DNA of 37,898 bases from the NCBI GenBank assembly GCA_017513245.1, contig JAFXGK010000002.1:1-37898 (forward strand). The letters are read 5' to 3'. Position numbers and translations under genes: made by a program. The notes under the pieces are model-generated. The model was given only the letters and a program-made list of their open reading frames with translations, was not told where the DNA came from and ran no database searches. Source of the stretch: Clostridia bacterium (GTDB taxonomy: Bacteria; Bacillota; Clostridia; Oscillospirales; Acutalibacteraceae). Below are positions 23,360 to 31,488 of the stretch, piece after piece (within the stretch, counting starts at the first letter, position 1; each line of letters opens with the position of its first letter).

Positions 23360-23917
23360 ATGGAAAAATGGGATGTACTTAACGCAAAGGGCGAGCCTAC
23401 GGGACGCCGTGTAAACCGCGGCAGAAGAGCAATTCTTCGCGCCGGCGAATATCATTCGGTTGTCCACATCTGGATAACCGACAGCAAGGGCAGACTGCTT
23501 ATTCAGCGCCGCTCCGAAAAGAAAAATTTAATGCCCGGCGAGTGGGCCGCAACCGGCGGCGCTACCATAGCGGGCGAGACACCGTTTGCCTCTGCAAGAC
23601 GCGAGCTTTACGAGGAACTTTCCATTCGTTCGAATGAAAAAAACCTCAAAAAAGTGGCAACCATCCGCCGCCGAAACTCGATACTTACAGTATGGCATAT
23701 AAAGGTTGACCTTGACGAAACCAAACTGCGCCTCCAGCGAAACGAGGTAGCGCAGGTGCGCTGGGTCACCCGCGAGGAATTTGAAAAGATGATAGCCGAA
23801 GGCAGATACCACAACTACGGCCGCGAGTATTTTCAGGTCGTGTTGTCGGCTATTTATGGCGAAGGAGAGAAAAAAGATGAGTCTGTCGGTAGAAGGACAG
23901 AAATGTCCGGTATGTAA
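23360..23917 (+). CDS. Nudix hydrolase (IDI-like)
   Basis: A 185-residue Nudix protein. It starts with WDVLNAKGEPTGRRVNRG and has HSVVHIWI like isopentenyl-diphosphate isomerase relatives. The Nudix box is GATIAGETPFASARRELYEE followed by LSI: the Gx5Ex7REUxEE part is intact but the Gly near the end is Ser. The nucleoside diphosphate-X substrate is unknown, and true isomerase activity is unlikely since the IDI active-site cysteine is not apparent. It begins 9 bp after the beta-helix gene, and its last 41 bases overlap the next gene. Confidence 0.88.
   Translation: MEKWDVLNAKGEPTGRRVNRGRRAILRAGEYHSVVHIWITDSKGRLLIQRRSEKKNLMPGEWAATGGATIAGETPFASARRELYEELSIRSNEKNLKKVATIRRRNSILTVWHIKVDLDETKLRLQRNEVAQVRWVTREEFEKMIAEGRYHNYGREYFQVVLSAIYGEGEKKDESVGRRTEMSGM
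23861..23868 (+). promoter_or_regulatory. Ribosome site fixing the start at 23877
   Basis: GAAGGAGA lies 8 bases before the ATG at 23877, inside the Nudix coding region. An in-frame ATG at 23856 lies before this site and is not favoured. Confidence 0.75.
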
Positions 23918-24824
23918 TTCATACCTTTTCGATGATGATGATATAGTATTTTGCCCAACCTGCGGAGCGCCGCATCACCGCGAATGTTATGCGTCGCTCG
24001 GTCACTGCGCGCTTGAAGCCGACCATGGCACCGAGCGTCAGTACGACGCAAACCGTGCGGCCGAACAAGCCGCCGAGGATGCGAAAGCAACCGAGGAAAC
24101 TCCCGAGGGCGGGGAAGAGCCGAAGACCGAAAAAACTTTCTGCTTCCGCTGTGGAACCGAACTTTCGGAAAACGATATGTTCTGCCCGAAATGCCGTGCG
24201 CCGCGTATACGCACCTCCTACGGGCCGACACCGAATATGAACTTCGGCTTCAAGGAGCCTAAGTGGAAGGGCGAAACCGTAATTGAGGACGATATAACCT
24301 TAAACGACGTTGTTCCGATTGTGGCGGTAAACGCAGGTCGCTACAGCGAAAAATTCATAATGCTTAATAAAAAGCATCGTGCCTCGTGGAACTGGGCCGC
24401 ATTTTTATTCCCCACCGAGTGGTCCTTCTTCCGCAAAAATTATTTGCAAGGATTTCTTTTCGGTATTCTGCAGGTAACCTCGGCACTGCTTATGCTTCCG
24501 CTCGAGCGACTTATCGGCAACGGCATACTGCCCGATAACCCCGCTCCCATGCAGGTGTTTTCGCTGCTCGAAGAAAATCCTACCGCATACGTTTTAGCGT
24601 TGATAGGTTTCCTTGTTTCCATTGGCGTAGCGGTATTTTCGGGAATTTTTGCCGATTATATTTATCGTGGCAACTGCATAGAAAAGGCCAAAAGAATTAA
24701 AGCGGCTCCCGAATCGGAAAGGGAGATGCTTCGTTTTAAACTTGGCGGCATAAATCCGCTTTGGTTTATGCTCGCGATGATGGCCGAAAGCTATATTCCT
24801 TTACTTATATCTATGTTCTTATAA
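23877..24824 (+). CDS. RING-like zinc finger, zinc ribbon and DUF2628-like membrane protein
   Basis: A 315-residue protein of unknown function. The N-terminus has a RING-like finger: C10-x2-C13, C26-x2-C29, H33/H34, C37 and C44 (FCPTCGAPHHRECY), resembling prokaryotic RING family 1. An acidic linker follows, then a zinc ribbon (CFRCGTELSENDMFCPKC). The second half has WNWAAFLFPTEWSFFRKNY, typical of DUF2628, and three to four membrane helices. Prokaryotic RING-like proteins are sometimes linked to ubiquitin-like systems, but no such partner lies here. Topology suggests zinc fingers in the cytoplasm and a membrane anchor. The next gene has a related architecture. Confidence 0.78.
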   Translation: MSLSVEGQKCPVCNSYLFDDDDIVFCPTCGAPHHRECYASLGHCALEADHGTERQYDANRAAEQAAEDAKATEETPEGGEEPKTEKTFCFRCGTELSENDMFCPKCRAPRIRTSYGPTPNMNFGFKEPKWKGETVIEDDITLNDVVPIVAVNAGRYSEKFIMLNKKHRASWNWAAFLFPTEWSFFRKNYLQGFLFGILQVTSALLMLPLERLIGNGILPDNPAPMQVFSLLEENPTAYVLALIGFLVSIGVAVFSGIFADYIYRGNCIEKAKRIKAAPESEREMLRFKLGGINPLWFMLAMMAESYIPLLISMFL

Positions 24825-24834
24825 GGAGAAATTA

Positions 24835-25614
24835 ATGAACAAATCGCGCTATTGTGAAGAATGCGGCACCCTTAACGAGGGCGAATATAAATACTGCAAA
24901 AAGTGCGGCGCTTTGCTCGTTGCCGCCCCCGAGGATGAAGAGGTTATGTTCTTCGATTCCGACTACGAGGGTGACGGTGAAACCCAGGTAACGCCTGAGG
25001 AACTCACCTGCTTTGTGGGACGCAAGGGCGAAAAAATTGTCCGCAAATGGAACTCAATGCGCTTTGCCCACAGCAGAATTTCGTGGTGCTGGCCTGCATT
25101 TTTGCTTTCGTACTTTTTTGGTATAGCGGGCGCAGGCTTTTGGTTTTTGTACCGCCGAATGTATAAGCTTGGCGCAGCAACGCTGGCCGTTGCGGTATTC
25201 TTGGGCTTTATCGGTCTGGCCGTAAACTCCGAGCATATAACCGGCATAATTATCGACACCGTCGAGTGCTTTGAGCAGTCGATAACCGACGACGGCTACG
25301 TTGACGAGCAACGTCTGTCAGAGGGCCTTGACGCTATTATGGAGGGCGAGGATGCTAAAATGCTCGACCGCCATACCGGCATAAGCGATACCTTTTCGAT
25401 TATTGTAGCGGTGCTTTCGGGTATGTTTTCGCTCTGGCTATATAGGCGCTTTGCCGTAAGCAAAATTCAAAGCTACGGCCGCAAGCTCACCCCTGCCGAA
25501 CTTACTCTTGCCGGCGGCACCAGCGGCGGCGGTCTCGTGGTGGGAATGCTCTTTTACTTTATCGCCGAATCAACCATGGTGGTAATGGTGATGCTGGGGG
25601 CATTCGTACGATGA
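24835..25614 (+). CDS. Zinc-ribbon DUF2628-like membrane protein
   Basis: A 259-residue relative of the preceding gene. An N-terminal zinc ribbon (CEECGTLNEGEYKYCKKCG, residues 7-25) and an acidic linker lead to the RISWCWPAFLLSYFFG and FWFLYRRMYKLG motif of DUF2628. Further hydrophobic segments lie at about 120-140, 185-203 and 225-250. A soluble loop with many acidic residues (about 143-180) sits between helices. It has no RING-like finger. It begins 10 bp after its partner with a AAGGAGA site and overlaps the next gene by four bases. Function is unknown; the pair probably works together. Confidence 0.75.
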   Translation: MNKSRYCEECGTLNEGEYKYCKKCGALLVAAPEDEEVMFFDSDYEGDGETQVTPEELTCFVGRKGEKIVRKWNSMRFAHSRISWCWPAFLLSYFFGIAGAGFWFLYRRMYKLGAATLAVAVFLGFIGLAVNSEHITGIIIDTVECFEQSITDDGYVDEQRLSEGLDAIMEGEDAKMLDRHTGISDTFSIIVAVLSGMFSLWLYRRFAVSKIQSYGRKLTPAELTLAGGTSGGGLVVGMLFYFIAESTMVVMVMLGAFVR

Positions 25615-26288
25615 AATACACAACCCTTTTATTTGACAACGACAATACTTTGATGGATTTCTACGCCGCCGAGCGTCAGGGAATAAAGCGTGCCTTCGTG
25701 GCAAATAATATTCCCTATACCGAGGAAATCCTTCGTCACTACAGCGCCGTAAACCAAAGCTTTTGGGAAAAATACGAGCGCGGTGAAATCGAAAAAAGCG
25801 AAATTTACGTAGGCCGTTTTGTGCAGTTTAAAAAGGAAACAGGCTTCAAATTCGATCCGCCGAAGGTGGCTGCTGATTATATTGATGCGCTTCGTTTCGG
25901 CTACGATTGTATTGACGGCGCGGTTGACCTGCTTAAAAGCCTTTGTGACACCTACGATATCTACATAGTTACAAATGGCGAGCAGCGCACCCAAGACCAG
26001 CGCATAGCCCATTCGGGACTTTTGCCCTACTGCAAGGGTGTATTCGTGTCCGAGGTTACGGGTTATCAAAAGCCGCATATTGGATATTTTAACTACGTTT
26101 TCGACCATATAAACGAAAAGGATAAATCAAAAATTCTTATGATAGGCGATTCTCCCTCGGCCGATATCGCGGGCGGAAAGGCGGCAGGACTCGATACCTG
26201 CTTTGTAAATCTTTTCGGCCGCAGCTGTGACACCGAGCCGACCTACGAGATAACGGCGCTTAAAGATTTTTATAAATGTTTACAATAA
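25611..26288 (+). CDS. YjjG-type HAD nucleotidase
   Basis: A 225-residue HAD phosphatase of the YjjG group (noncanonical pyrimidine nucleotidase), which removes phosphate from damaged or unusual nucleoside monophosphates. Motif I is LLFDNDNTLMDF with D9 and D11, motif II is VTNGEQ, the motif III Lys is in GYQKPHIGYF, and motif IV is MIGDSPSADI. The cap is helical (ERQGIKRAFVAN). ATGA overlap with the preceding gene indicates coupling. The chemistry pairs sensibly with the Nudix enzyme as a nucleotide clean-up function, an inference from operon position. Confidence 0.88.
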   Translation: MKYTTLLFDNDNTLMDFYAAERQGIKRAFVANNIPYTEEILRHYSAVNQSFWEKYERGEIEKSEIYVGRFVQFKKETGFKFDPPKVAADYIDALRFGYDCIDGAVDLLKSLCDTYDIYIVTNGEQRTQDQRIAHSGLLPYCKGVFVSEVTGYQKPHIGYFNYVFDHINEKDKSKILMIGDSPSADIAGGKAAGLDTCFVNLFGRSCDTEPTYEITALKDFYKCLQ

Positions 26289-26322
26289 AAAAAGACCGTG
26301 AACCTTTTGTTCACGGTCTTTT
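26287..26322. terminator. Bidirectional terminator
   Basis: AAAAGACCGTGAAC and GTTCACGGTCTTTT form a 14-bp perfect stem around CTTTT, between the converging nucleotidase and kinase genes. Confidence 0.93.
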
Positions 26323-26327
26323 GTGTT

Positions 26328-27413
26328 TTATTTACCTGCGTGCTTGAAGACTATTTTGTTCATCTCGTCCATCTTCTTTTCCATATCGGCAACCAGCTTA
26401 AACTGGGTGCGGCAACGGTCAAGGTTGTGGCCCTCACGATGAATCTTGAAGTACTTGTCGCCGTCAATATGGTCGGCAAGGAAGCGCATACCGCACTCGA
26501 GTGTTAAAATCTTTGCCGAGAAGGCAAGCATCTTAATCTCATTATCGGTAAGACTGCGGCACTCGGAAAGGAAGCCCTTGGTAAACTCCTCGAAGAGACC
26601 GAGGTCACATTCGATCTTGGAAAGATCCTTTTCGTCCTCAGCACCGGTGCTGGCGCCGAAACGAATGCTGTCGCCGAAGTCATAAAGCGAAAGTCCGGGC
26701 ATTACGGTATCAAGGTCGATAACCGCAACCGGCTCCTTGGTAACGGGGTCGAGCAGTACGTTATTAAGTTTTGTGTCGTTATGGGTAACACGAAGCGGAA
26801 GTTCACCGCGAGCAAGCATATCTACGAGAACGGCGCAATCTTCCTTTCTGGCGCGGGCAAAAGCAATTTCTTCTGCTACCTCGTCAGCTCTGCCGGACTG
26901 GTTGGCGGCGATAGACTTTTCAAGGTTTTCGTAGCGCTGCTTGGTGTTGTGGAAGCCTTCGATTACTTCGCAGAGGCTGTCGGCAGGGAAGTCGGATAAC
27001 ATCTGCTGGAAACGGCCGAATGCGCAACCGGCATTATAGAAGTCACGCGGTTCCTCAGCGTTCTGAAGGGTAAGTGCGTTATCAATAAAGATAAACATTC
27101 TCCAGAAACCGTTACCGTCCTGCATATACCATTCGCCATTCTGAAGTTTGATGGGGGAAAGACATTCACGGTTGGGGTTTCTGCCCTCAGCCTTGGTCTT
27201 CTTGCGAAGGAAGGTGGTAACCGAAACAATGTTATTCATAAGTCCTTCAACGTTGGGGAAAACCTTATTATTGATTCGCTGAAGAATATATTTGTAACCG
27301 TTGTCACAAATTACGAGATATGTATCGTTGATGTGGCCGCAACCATAGGGCTCGCAAGAAACGGGAGTGCCTACTATTTGGAAATGGGGTACAACATCGA
27401 TTGCATTTAACAT
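26328..27413 (-). CDS. nahK: N-acetylhexosamine 1-kinase (NahK-like)
   Basis: A 361-residue kinase of the aminoglycoside phosphotransferase fold. It closely follows the Bifidobacterium NahK pattern: CEPYGCGHINDTYLV (20-34), YILQRINNKVFPNVEGLM, the catalytic loop RVTHNDTKLNN (Asp213, Asn218), VIDLDTVMPG (231-240), DFGDSIRFGAS, and ECGMRFLADHIDGDKYF. NahK phosphorylates GlcNAc and GalNAc at C1 for uptake of milk- or mucin-derived lacto-N-biose and galacto-N-biose. The phosphorylase and epimerase genes of that pathway are not here. The GGAGG ribosome site lies inside the last codons of the upstream lipoprotein gene, six bases before it ends. Confidence 0.9.
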   Translation of the reverse strand: MLNAIDVVPHFQIVGTPVSCEPYGCGHINDTYLVICDNGYKYILQRINNKVFPNVEGLMNNIVSVTTFLRKKTKAEGRNPNRECLSPIKLQNGEWYMQDGNGFWRMFIFIDNALTLQNAEEPRDFYNAGCAFGRFQQMLSDFPADSLCEVIEGFHNTKQRYENLEKSIAANQSGRADEVAEEIAFARARKEDCAVLVDMLARGELPLRVTHNDTKLNNVLLDPVTKEPVAVIDLDTVMPGLSLYDFGDSIRFGASTGAEDEKDLSKIECDLGLFEEFTKGFLSECRSLTDNEIKMLAFSAKILTLECGMRFLADHIDGDKYFKIHREGHNLDRCRTQFKLVADMEKKMDEMNKIVFKHAGK

Positions 27414-27419
27414 AAATTA

Positions 27420-28796
27420 TTATCCTCCGTACGTAAAGTAAACCATGAAGGTTCGACCGGTGAGTCCAACGCTCATTCCGGTGATTTTATGCTTACTGTT
27501 TGAGTTTACATCATTTTTGCATGTTTGTAAAGCATATTTTTCTGCAAGGGCCATAGCATCCACGCCATCCGACACGTCGTAATCGAGATAAAATTCGCAA
27601 TACGGCGCCTTTTCGTCGGCCGCCCGCTTCATAACATCACGTACCGTAGCCTTGGCGACGGTTGAATTTTTATCAAGGGTACAACCCGCAACGTTGGGAT
27701 AGTGGTAGACTTTAGCGGTACACTTTGGAAGTGAGAAATTATAGCTCGGCACGGTGCCGCCACCGAAATCAGAACTGTCAAGCGTGCTGAAATCGGCATC
27801 GGCTCGGTGGGTGTTGGCTATCATACTGTCGGTGATGTTAAAGAATCTATGGTTTACCGAGTTATTATGGTCATCATCGTCCCAGGTAACGTCGAGCTGG
27901 TACCAATCGCCGCCGATTTTAATTATGTTCCACATATGGTTTTCCTGACGCTCGAGCGAAACGCCGCAAACCAGCGTGCAGGGAATGGATAACTCGTTGC
28001 AAAGCAACTGCATCGCACGGGCGTAGCCCTCGCAAAGGGCCTGACCCTTTACGATAGCGCCGTAGGCAGTGTAACACATTTGGTCGCTGCCCGTATCGAC
28101 GTAGCGAACGTTTTCACAAATCCAGTCGTGTATGGCGAGTTCGGCTTCATAGTCGGTCATTCCCGATTTTATAAGCTTCTTTATCTGCGAAACCTTGGAC
28201 TTAAGCGCCGATTCCATTTGATTGCGCTGTTGCTTGGTGCAAAGGTAGGAAACGCTGCTCGAATCACCCTCGTAATCAACCGCGATATAAAACTTGTTGC
28301 CCTCGATTTTGTTTATGTAGGAGTAGGGCATCCAAAAATATTCGGGATGGTCGGTGCGAACTGCATTAAAGGCGAGCGAGATATCGCGTGCGCTCGTCTC
28401 CCCAAGGGCAACCATACCGCTCGTCATATCGTAAACCATATCGTTAATGATTCCGTATAATCGTTTCTGCTCGGCATTCAGGTTTTCGTAGTAATAATAG
28501 GTAACACCTGCGTCGGGATTAAAGGGGGTGTCGACCACCGAAGAGGTGCCGGAAGACGCCCTATCGGAACTCGAAGGCTTTTTCGAACTTGAACTGCCTT
28601 CATTTCCTGACTGCGGCTTTTTGGAGCTGCTGCTGCCGGTGGGGGTCTTATTGCTTGAAGTCGGGGTGTCAACCTCCGACGATGGAGCTTCGATGGTGGG
28701 CAGCGAACTGTCACTCGGTGTTTGTTCGGTGCCGCAGCCGCACAAAATCAGCGCAAGCACCGCAAAAATGCAAAATATTTTTTTCAATTCATTCAT
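27420..28796 (-). CDS. Transglutaminase-like lipoprotein
   Basis: A 458-residue lipoprotein. The signal ends in the lipobox LCGC (18-21) with lipid-bearing Cys21. A long Ser/Pro/Thr/Lys spacer (about 25-95) reaches from the membrane. The globular part has a transglutaminase/cysteine protease core with Cys255 (GQALCEGYARA), His287 (ENHMWNII) and Asp302 (LDVTWDD). Such domains crosslink or cleave wall-associated substrates; which applies is unknown. It overlaps the upstream gene by four bases (ATGA) and is followed by the kinase after six bases, so three unlike proteins share one message. Confidence 0.88.
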   Translation of the reverse strand: MNELKKIFCIFAVLALILCGCGTEQTPSDSSLPTIEAPSSEVDTPTSSNKTPTGSSSSKKPQSGNEGSSSSKKPSSSDRASSGTSSVVDTPFNPDAGVTYYYYENLNAEQKRLYGIINDMVYDMTSGMVALGETSARDISLAFNAVRTDHPEYFWMPYSYINKIEGNKFYIAVDYEGDSSSVSYLCTKQQRNQMESALKSKVSQIKKLIKSGMTDYEAELAIHDWICENVRYVDTGSDQMCYTAYGAIVKGQALCEGYARAMQLLCNELSIPCTLVCGVSLERQENHMWNIIKIGGDWYQLDVTWDDDDHNNSVNHRFFNITDSMIANTHRADADFSTLDSSDFGGGTVPSYNFSLPKCTAKVYHYPNVAGCTLDKNSTVAKATVRDVMKRAADEKAPYCEFYLDYDVSDGVDAMALAEKYALQTCKNDVNSNSKHKITGMSVGLTGRTFMVYFTYGG

Positions 28797-29434
28797 CCTA
28801 TCGTAACGGTAATGTTTTCACGCATCTCTTTAAGCATCGGGAAAATACGGCAAAAATCGACGTACGAAATATTGGTGCTGCAGGATGCAAAAATATAGTT
28901 GTAGTCATCGGAGCCGAGGTTTGTTCCCAAAAGGGAATATAGGATTTCATAAGCGATTTCCACCCTTTTGTTTTGGTCCTCGGCCAAGTAAAGCACACGA
29001 CTTCCGAAAAGCCTTTGCGGTATATTTTCTTCGGTCGGCGTATTATTAATATCATTATAACCTATTTTTTTGTTAATTACAATACCCCCAAGGCGTCCAA
29101 TGAGGTCAATTTCGGTCTTTTTTGTATATTCTACCCGCCTTGAATACTCTTTTTCGTAGCCCTCGGCATCCATTCGGTCGCAAAACAGCACGGCGGTAAT
29201 TCTTTTTTCCTTCGGGTATACGGTAACGCCGCAGTACTGCCGGAGCTCGTCGCTTGCGAGCAGCAGCGAAAATTCCTCGGTCGTGTCAAAGGTGGGCACG
29301 TCGCTCACCGTGCTGCCTACCGTAGCGGGGCTACCGCCCAATAAAAAATACGCTAACAATAAATATACCGTAAAACAAATGAAAAAGGACAGCGCTCCCC
29401 ATAAAAAACCGCGCATTTTTTTAGAAACAGTCAT
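28793..29434 (-). CDS. Unknown membrane-anchored protein
   Basis: I do not recognise this family. The 213-residue product has one membrane helix near the N-terminus (about 10-33, LWGALSFFICFTVYLLLAYFLLG), read here in short segments, and an extracytoplasmic part. That part contains YCGVTVYPKEKRITAVLFCD, GRLGGIVINKKIGYND and repeated beta-strand patterns. The segment from about 45 is similar in feel to LytR/CpsA/Psr-like domains, but no active-site arginines can be identified with confidence. It starts the operon with the transglutaminase lipoprotein, preceded by a GGGAGG site. Confidence 0.65.
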   Translation of the reverse strand: MTVSKKMRGFLWGALSFFICFTVYLLLAYFLLGGSPATVGSTVSDVPTFDTTEEFSLLLASDELRQYCGVTVYPKEKRITAVLFCDRMDAEGYEKEYSRRVEYTKKTEIDLIGRLGGIVINKKIGYNDINNTPTEENIPQRLFGSRVLYLAEDQNKRVEIAYEILYSLLGTNLGSDDYNYIFASCSTNISYVDFCRIFPMLKEMRENITVTIG

Positions 29435-29495
29435 ACTAAAACCTCCCGATTTAGTATTGACGGCAAAGTATAATATAAATCATATAAATATTTTC

Positions 29496-29524
29496 TTGTA
29501 TATGCGGTTTTAATGTGTTAAAAT
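29496..29524 (+). promoter_or_regulatory. trpS operon promoter
   Basis: TTGTAT (29496-29501) and TAAAAT (29519-29524) are 17 bp apart. The leader is only about 30 nt, too short for a T-box. Confidence 0.7.
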
Positions 29525-29557
29525 GTATGTGTATAATTATGCTTAGGAGACATATCC

Positions 29558-30556
29558 ATGGAAAACACCCAGAAAAAAACAGTACTAAGTTGTATCCAGC
29601 CTTCGGGTTTACTCACACTCGGTAATTACCTCGGAGCGCTTAAAAATTGGGTTGCGATGCAGGATGAATTTGATTGCACCTTCGCCGTAGCCGACCTTCA
29701 CGCTATAACCGTACGTCAGGAACCTGCTAAATTCCGCGCACAGATAAACTCTACCTGTGCTCTGCTTTTGGCGCTGGGAATCGACCCCGAAAAGAGCACC
29801 CTCTTTGTTCAGTCGCAGGTGCCGTCGCACACCCAGCTTGCATGGGTTCTTTCGTGCTATACCCAGTTTGGCGAGCTTTCGCGTATGACCCAGTTTAAGG
29901 ATAAATCCGCAAAACATGCCGACAACGTAAACCTCGGCCTTTTTGCATATCCCACCCTTATGGCGGCCGATATTCTGCTGTATAAGCCCGATTTCGTACC
30001 GGTCGGCGCCGATCAGAAGCAGCATCTCGAAATCGCCCGCGATATAGCAATTCGCTTTAATAACCTCTATGGTGACGTATTTAAGATTCCCGAGCCCTAT
30101 ATCCCCAAGGTAGGCGCCCGAGTAATGTCGCTTCAGGATCCCTTAAAGAAGATGTCCAAATCGGATGAAAACGCCAATTCTTGGGTAGCAATTCTCGACA
30201 AGCCCGAGGATATTATGCGCAAGTTCAAGCGTGCCGTAACCGACTCTGACGCCAGAGTTTGCATCGGCGAGGGCAAGGACGGAATCAACAACCTTATCGG
30301 CATCTACAGCGCCGTAACCGGCAAAACCGCCGAAGAGATTACGGCCGAGTTTGAAGGAAAGGGCTACGGCGACTTTAAGACCGCCGTAGGCGAAGCCGTA
30401 GTTGAGGAACTTCGTCCCATCCGCGAGCGCTACGAGCAGATTATAGGCGACAAGGCCTACCTCGAAGAGGTTTATAAAAACGGCGCCGAGCGCGCAAGCC
30501 GAGTTGCCTTCTCCACCACGCGAAAAGCAATGAAAAAGGTAGGATTTGTAATTTAA
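29558..30556 (+). CDS. trpS: Tryptophanyl-tRNA synthetase
   Basis: TrpRS charges tRNA-Trp. The 332-residue class I enzyme has the HIGH-like PSGLLTLGNYLG (15-26), DLHAIT, the tryptophan pocket near VPVGADQKQHLE and KMSKS at 198-202. The length is normal for bacterial TrpS. It is preceded by AGGAGA, and its TAA overlaps the holB ATG by one base. There is no T-box leader, so expression looks constitutive rather than tryptophan-controlled. Confidence 0.97.
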   Translation: MENTQKKTVLSCIQPSGLLTLGNYLGALKNWVAMQDEFDCTFAVADLHAITVRQEPAKFRAQINSTCALLLALGIDPEKSTLFVQSQVPSHTQLAWVLSCYTQFGELSRMTQFKDKSAKHADNVNLGLFAYPTLMAADILLYKPDFVPVGADQKQHLEIARDIAIRFNNLYGDVFKIPEPYIPKVGARVMSLQDPLKKMSKSDENANSWVAILDKPEDIMRKFKRAVTDSDARVCIGEGKDGINNLIGIYSAVTGKTAEEITAEFEGKGYGDFKTAVGEAVVEELRPIRERYEQIIGDKAYLEEVYKNGAERASRVAFSTTRKAMKKVGFVI

Positions 30557-31476
30557 TGCTTCCGGTAGGAAATAAAAATATCGCCTCGCGAGTGGCCGCG
30601 TTTCAGCGTGGCAAGCTGCCCCACGCAATAATGCTCGAGGGCGAGCGAGGACTTGGAAAACATACCCTGGCACAGCATATAGCAAGTATTGCGGTATGCC
30701 AAGGCGCATCGGCCCCCTGCGGCGAATGCCGCGGCTGCCATCTGTGCGGTGTGGGCTCACATCCTGACGTCGTTACGGTCTCGCCCGACGGTAAGCAGCT
30801 TACGGTCGACAAGATACGCACCCTTCGTCAGAACGCCTACTTAAAGCCGACGCTGTGTGACCGCAAGGTCTATATCGTCGAATGCGCCGACACTATGAAT
30901 AATTCCGCGCAAAACGCGCTGTTGAAGGTACTGGAGGAGCCGCCGACGGGAGTAGTATTCATATTGCTCGTCGACTCGGCCGACAGCATGTTGCCAACCG
31001 TTCGTTCGCGCTGTATAACGCTGTCACTTACGCCCCCGTCGCGTGACGAGGCGGCCGAGTATATTGCCTCGGTAACCGATAAATCGGCAGCCGAAATCGA
31101 TACGGCGCTTGCCGATGCCAAAAATAATATCGGAGTCGCGCTGTTGGCACTCTCGGGCAAAAACGTAGGTGGCCTTGCCCATCTGGCAAGTGAACTTTTG
31201 CTCGATATCAACAATTCCACTTCCTACGAAATGTTAGTGAAACTTAAGCCTTACGAAAAGGACCGCGCCGCAATCGATTCGCTTCTTAGTGAACTTTTGC
31301 TCCGTATATCCCATCTTTTGCGCGAGGGCTGCTACACCCACATAAAGGAAGGCCTCACCCGAGCCCAACTCATAAAGGCCTACGATGCGGTGGTAGAACT
31401 TAAGAAAAGCGCAAACAGTAACGCAAACACAATGCTGCTTTTTACCAATCTTTGCAGCACCTTAAAATCACTCTAA
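30556..31476 (+). CDS. holB: DNA polymerase III subunit delta prime
   Basis: HolB is the fixed stator of the clamp loader, working with DnaX (also in this window). The 306-residue protein has GERGLGKH (29-36), a zinc-binding group (C54, C57, C60 and C63 in PCGECRGCHLC), NALLKVLEEPPTGVVFILL, and SRCITLSL in the arginine-finger position. The start is coupled to trpS. No SD is obvious because the start lies inside the end of trpS. The order holB-ricT is shared with Bacillus. Confidence 0.94.
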   Translation: MLPVGNKNIASRVAAFQRGKLPHAIMLEGERGLGKHTLAQHIASIAVCQGASAPCGECRGCHLCGVGSHPDVVTVSPDGKQLTVDKIRTLRQNAYLKPTLCDRKVYIVECADTMNNSAQNALLKVLEEPPTGVVFILLVDSADSMLPTVRSRCITLSLTPPSRDEAAEYIASVTDKSAAEIDTALADAKNNIGVALLALSGKNVGGLAHLASELLLDINNSTSYEMLVKLKPYEKDRAAIDSLLSELLLRISHLLREGCYTHIKEGLTRAQLIKAYDAVVELKKSANSNANTMLLFTNLCSTLKSL

Positions 31477-31488
31477 CAGGAGGATAAT

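Noticed and set aside
29435-29557. T-box riboswitch ahead of trpS
   Set aside because: The leader is only about 30 nt from the mapped-looking promoter, with no T-box sequence or antiterminator stem.
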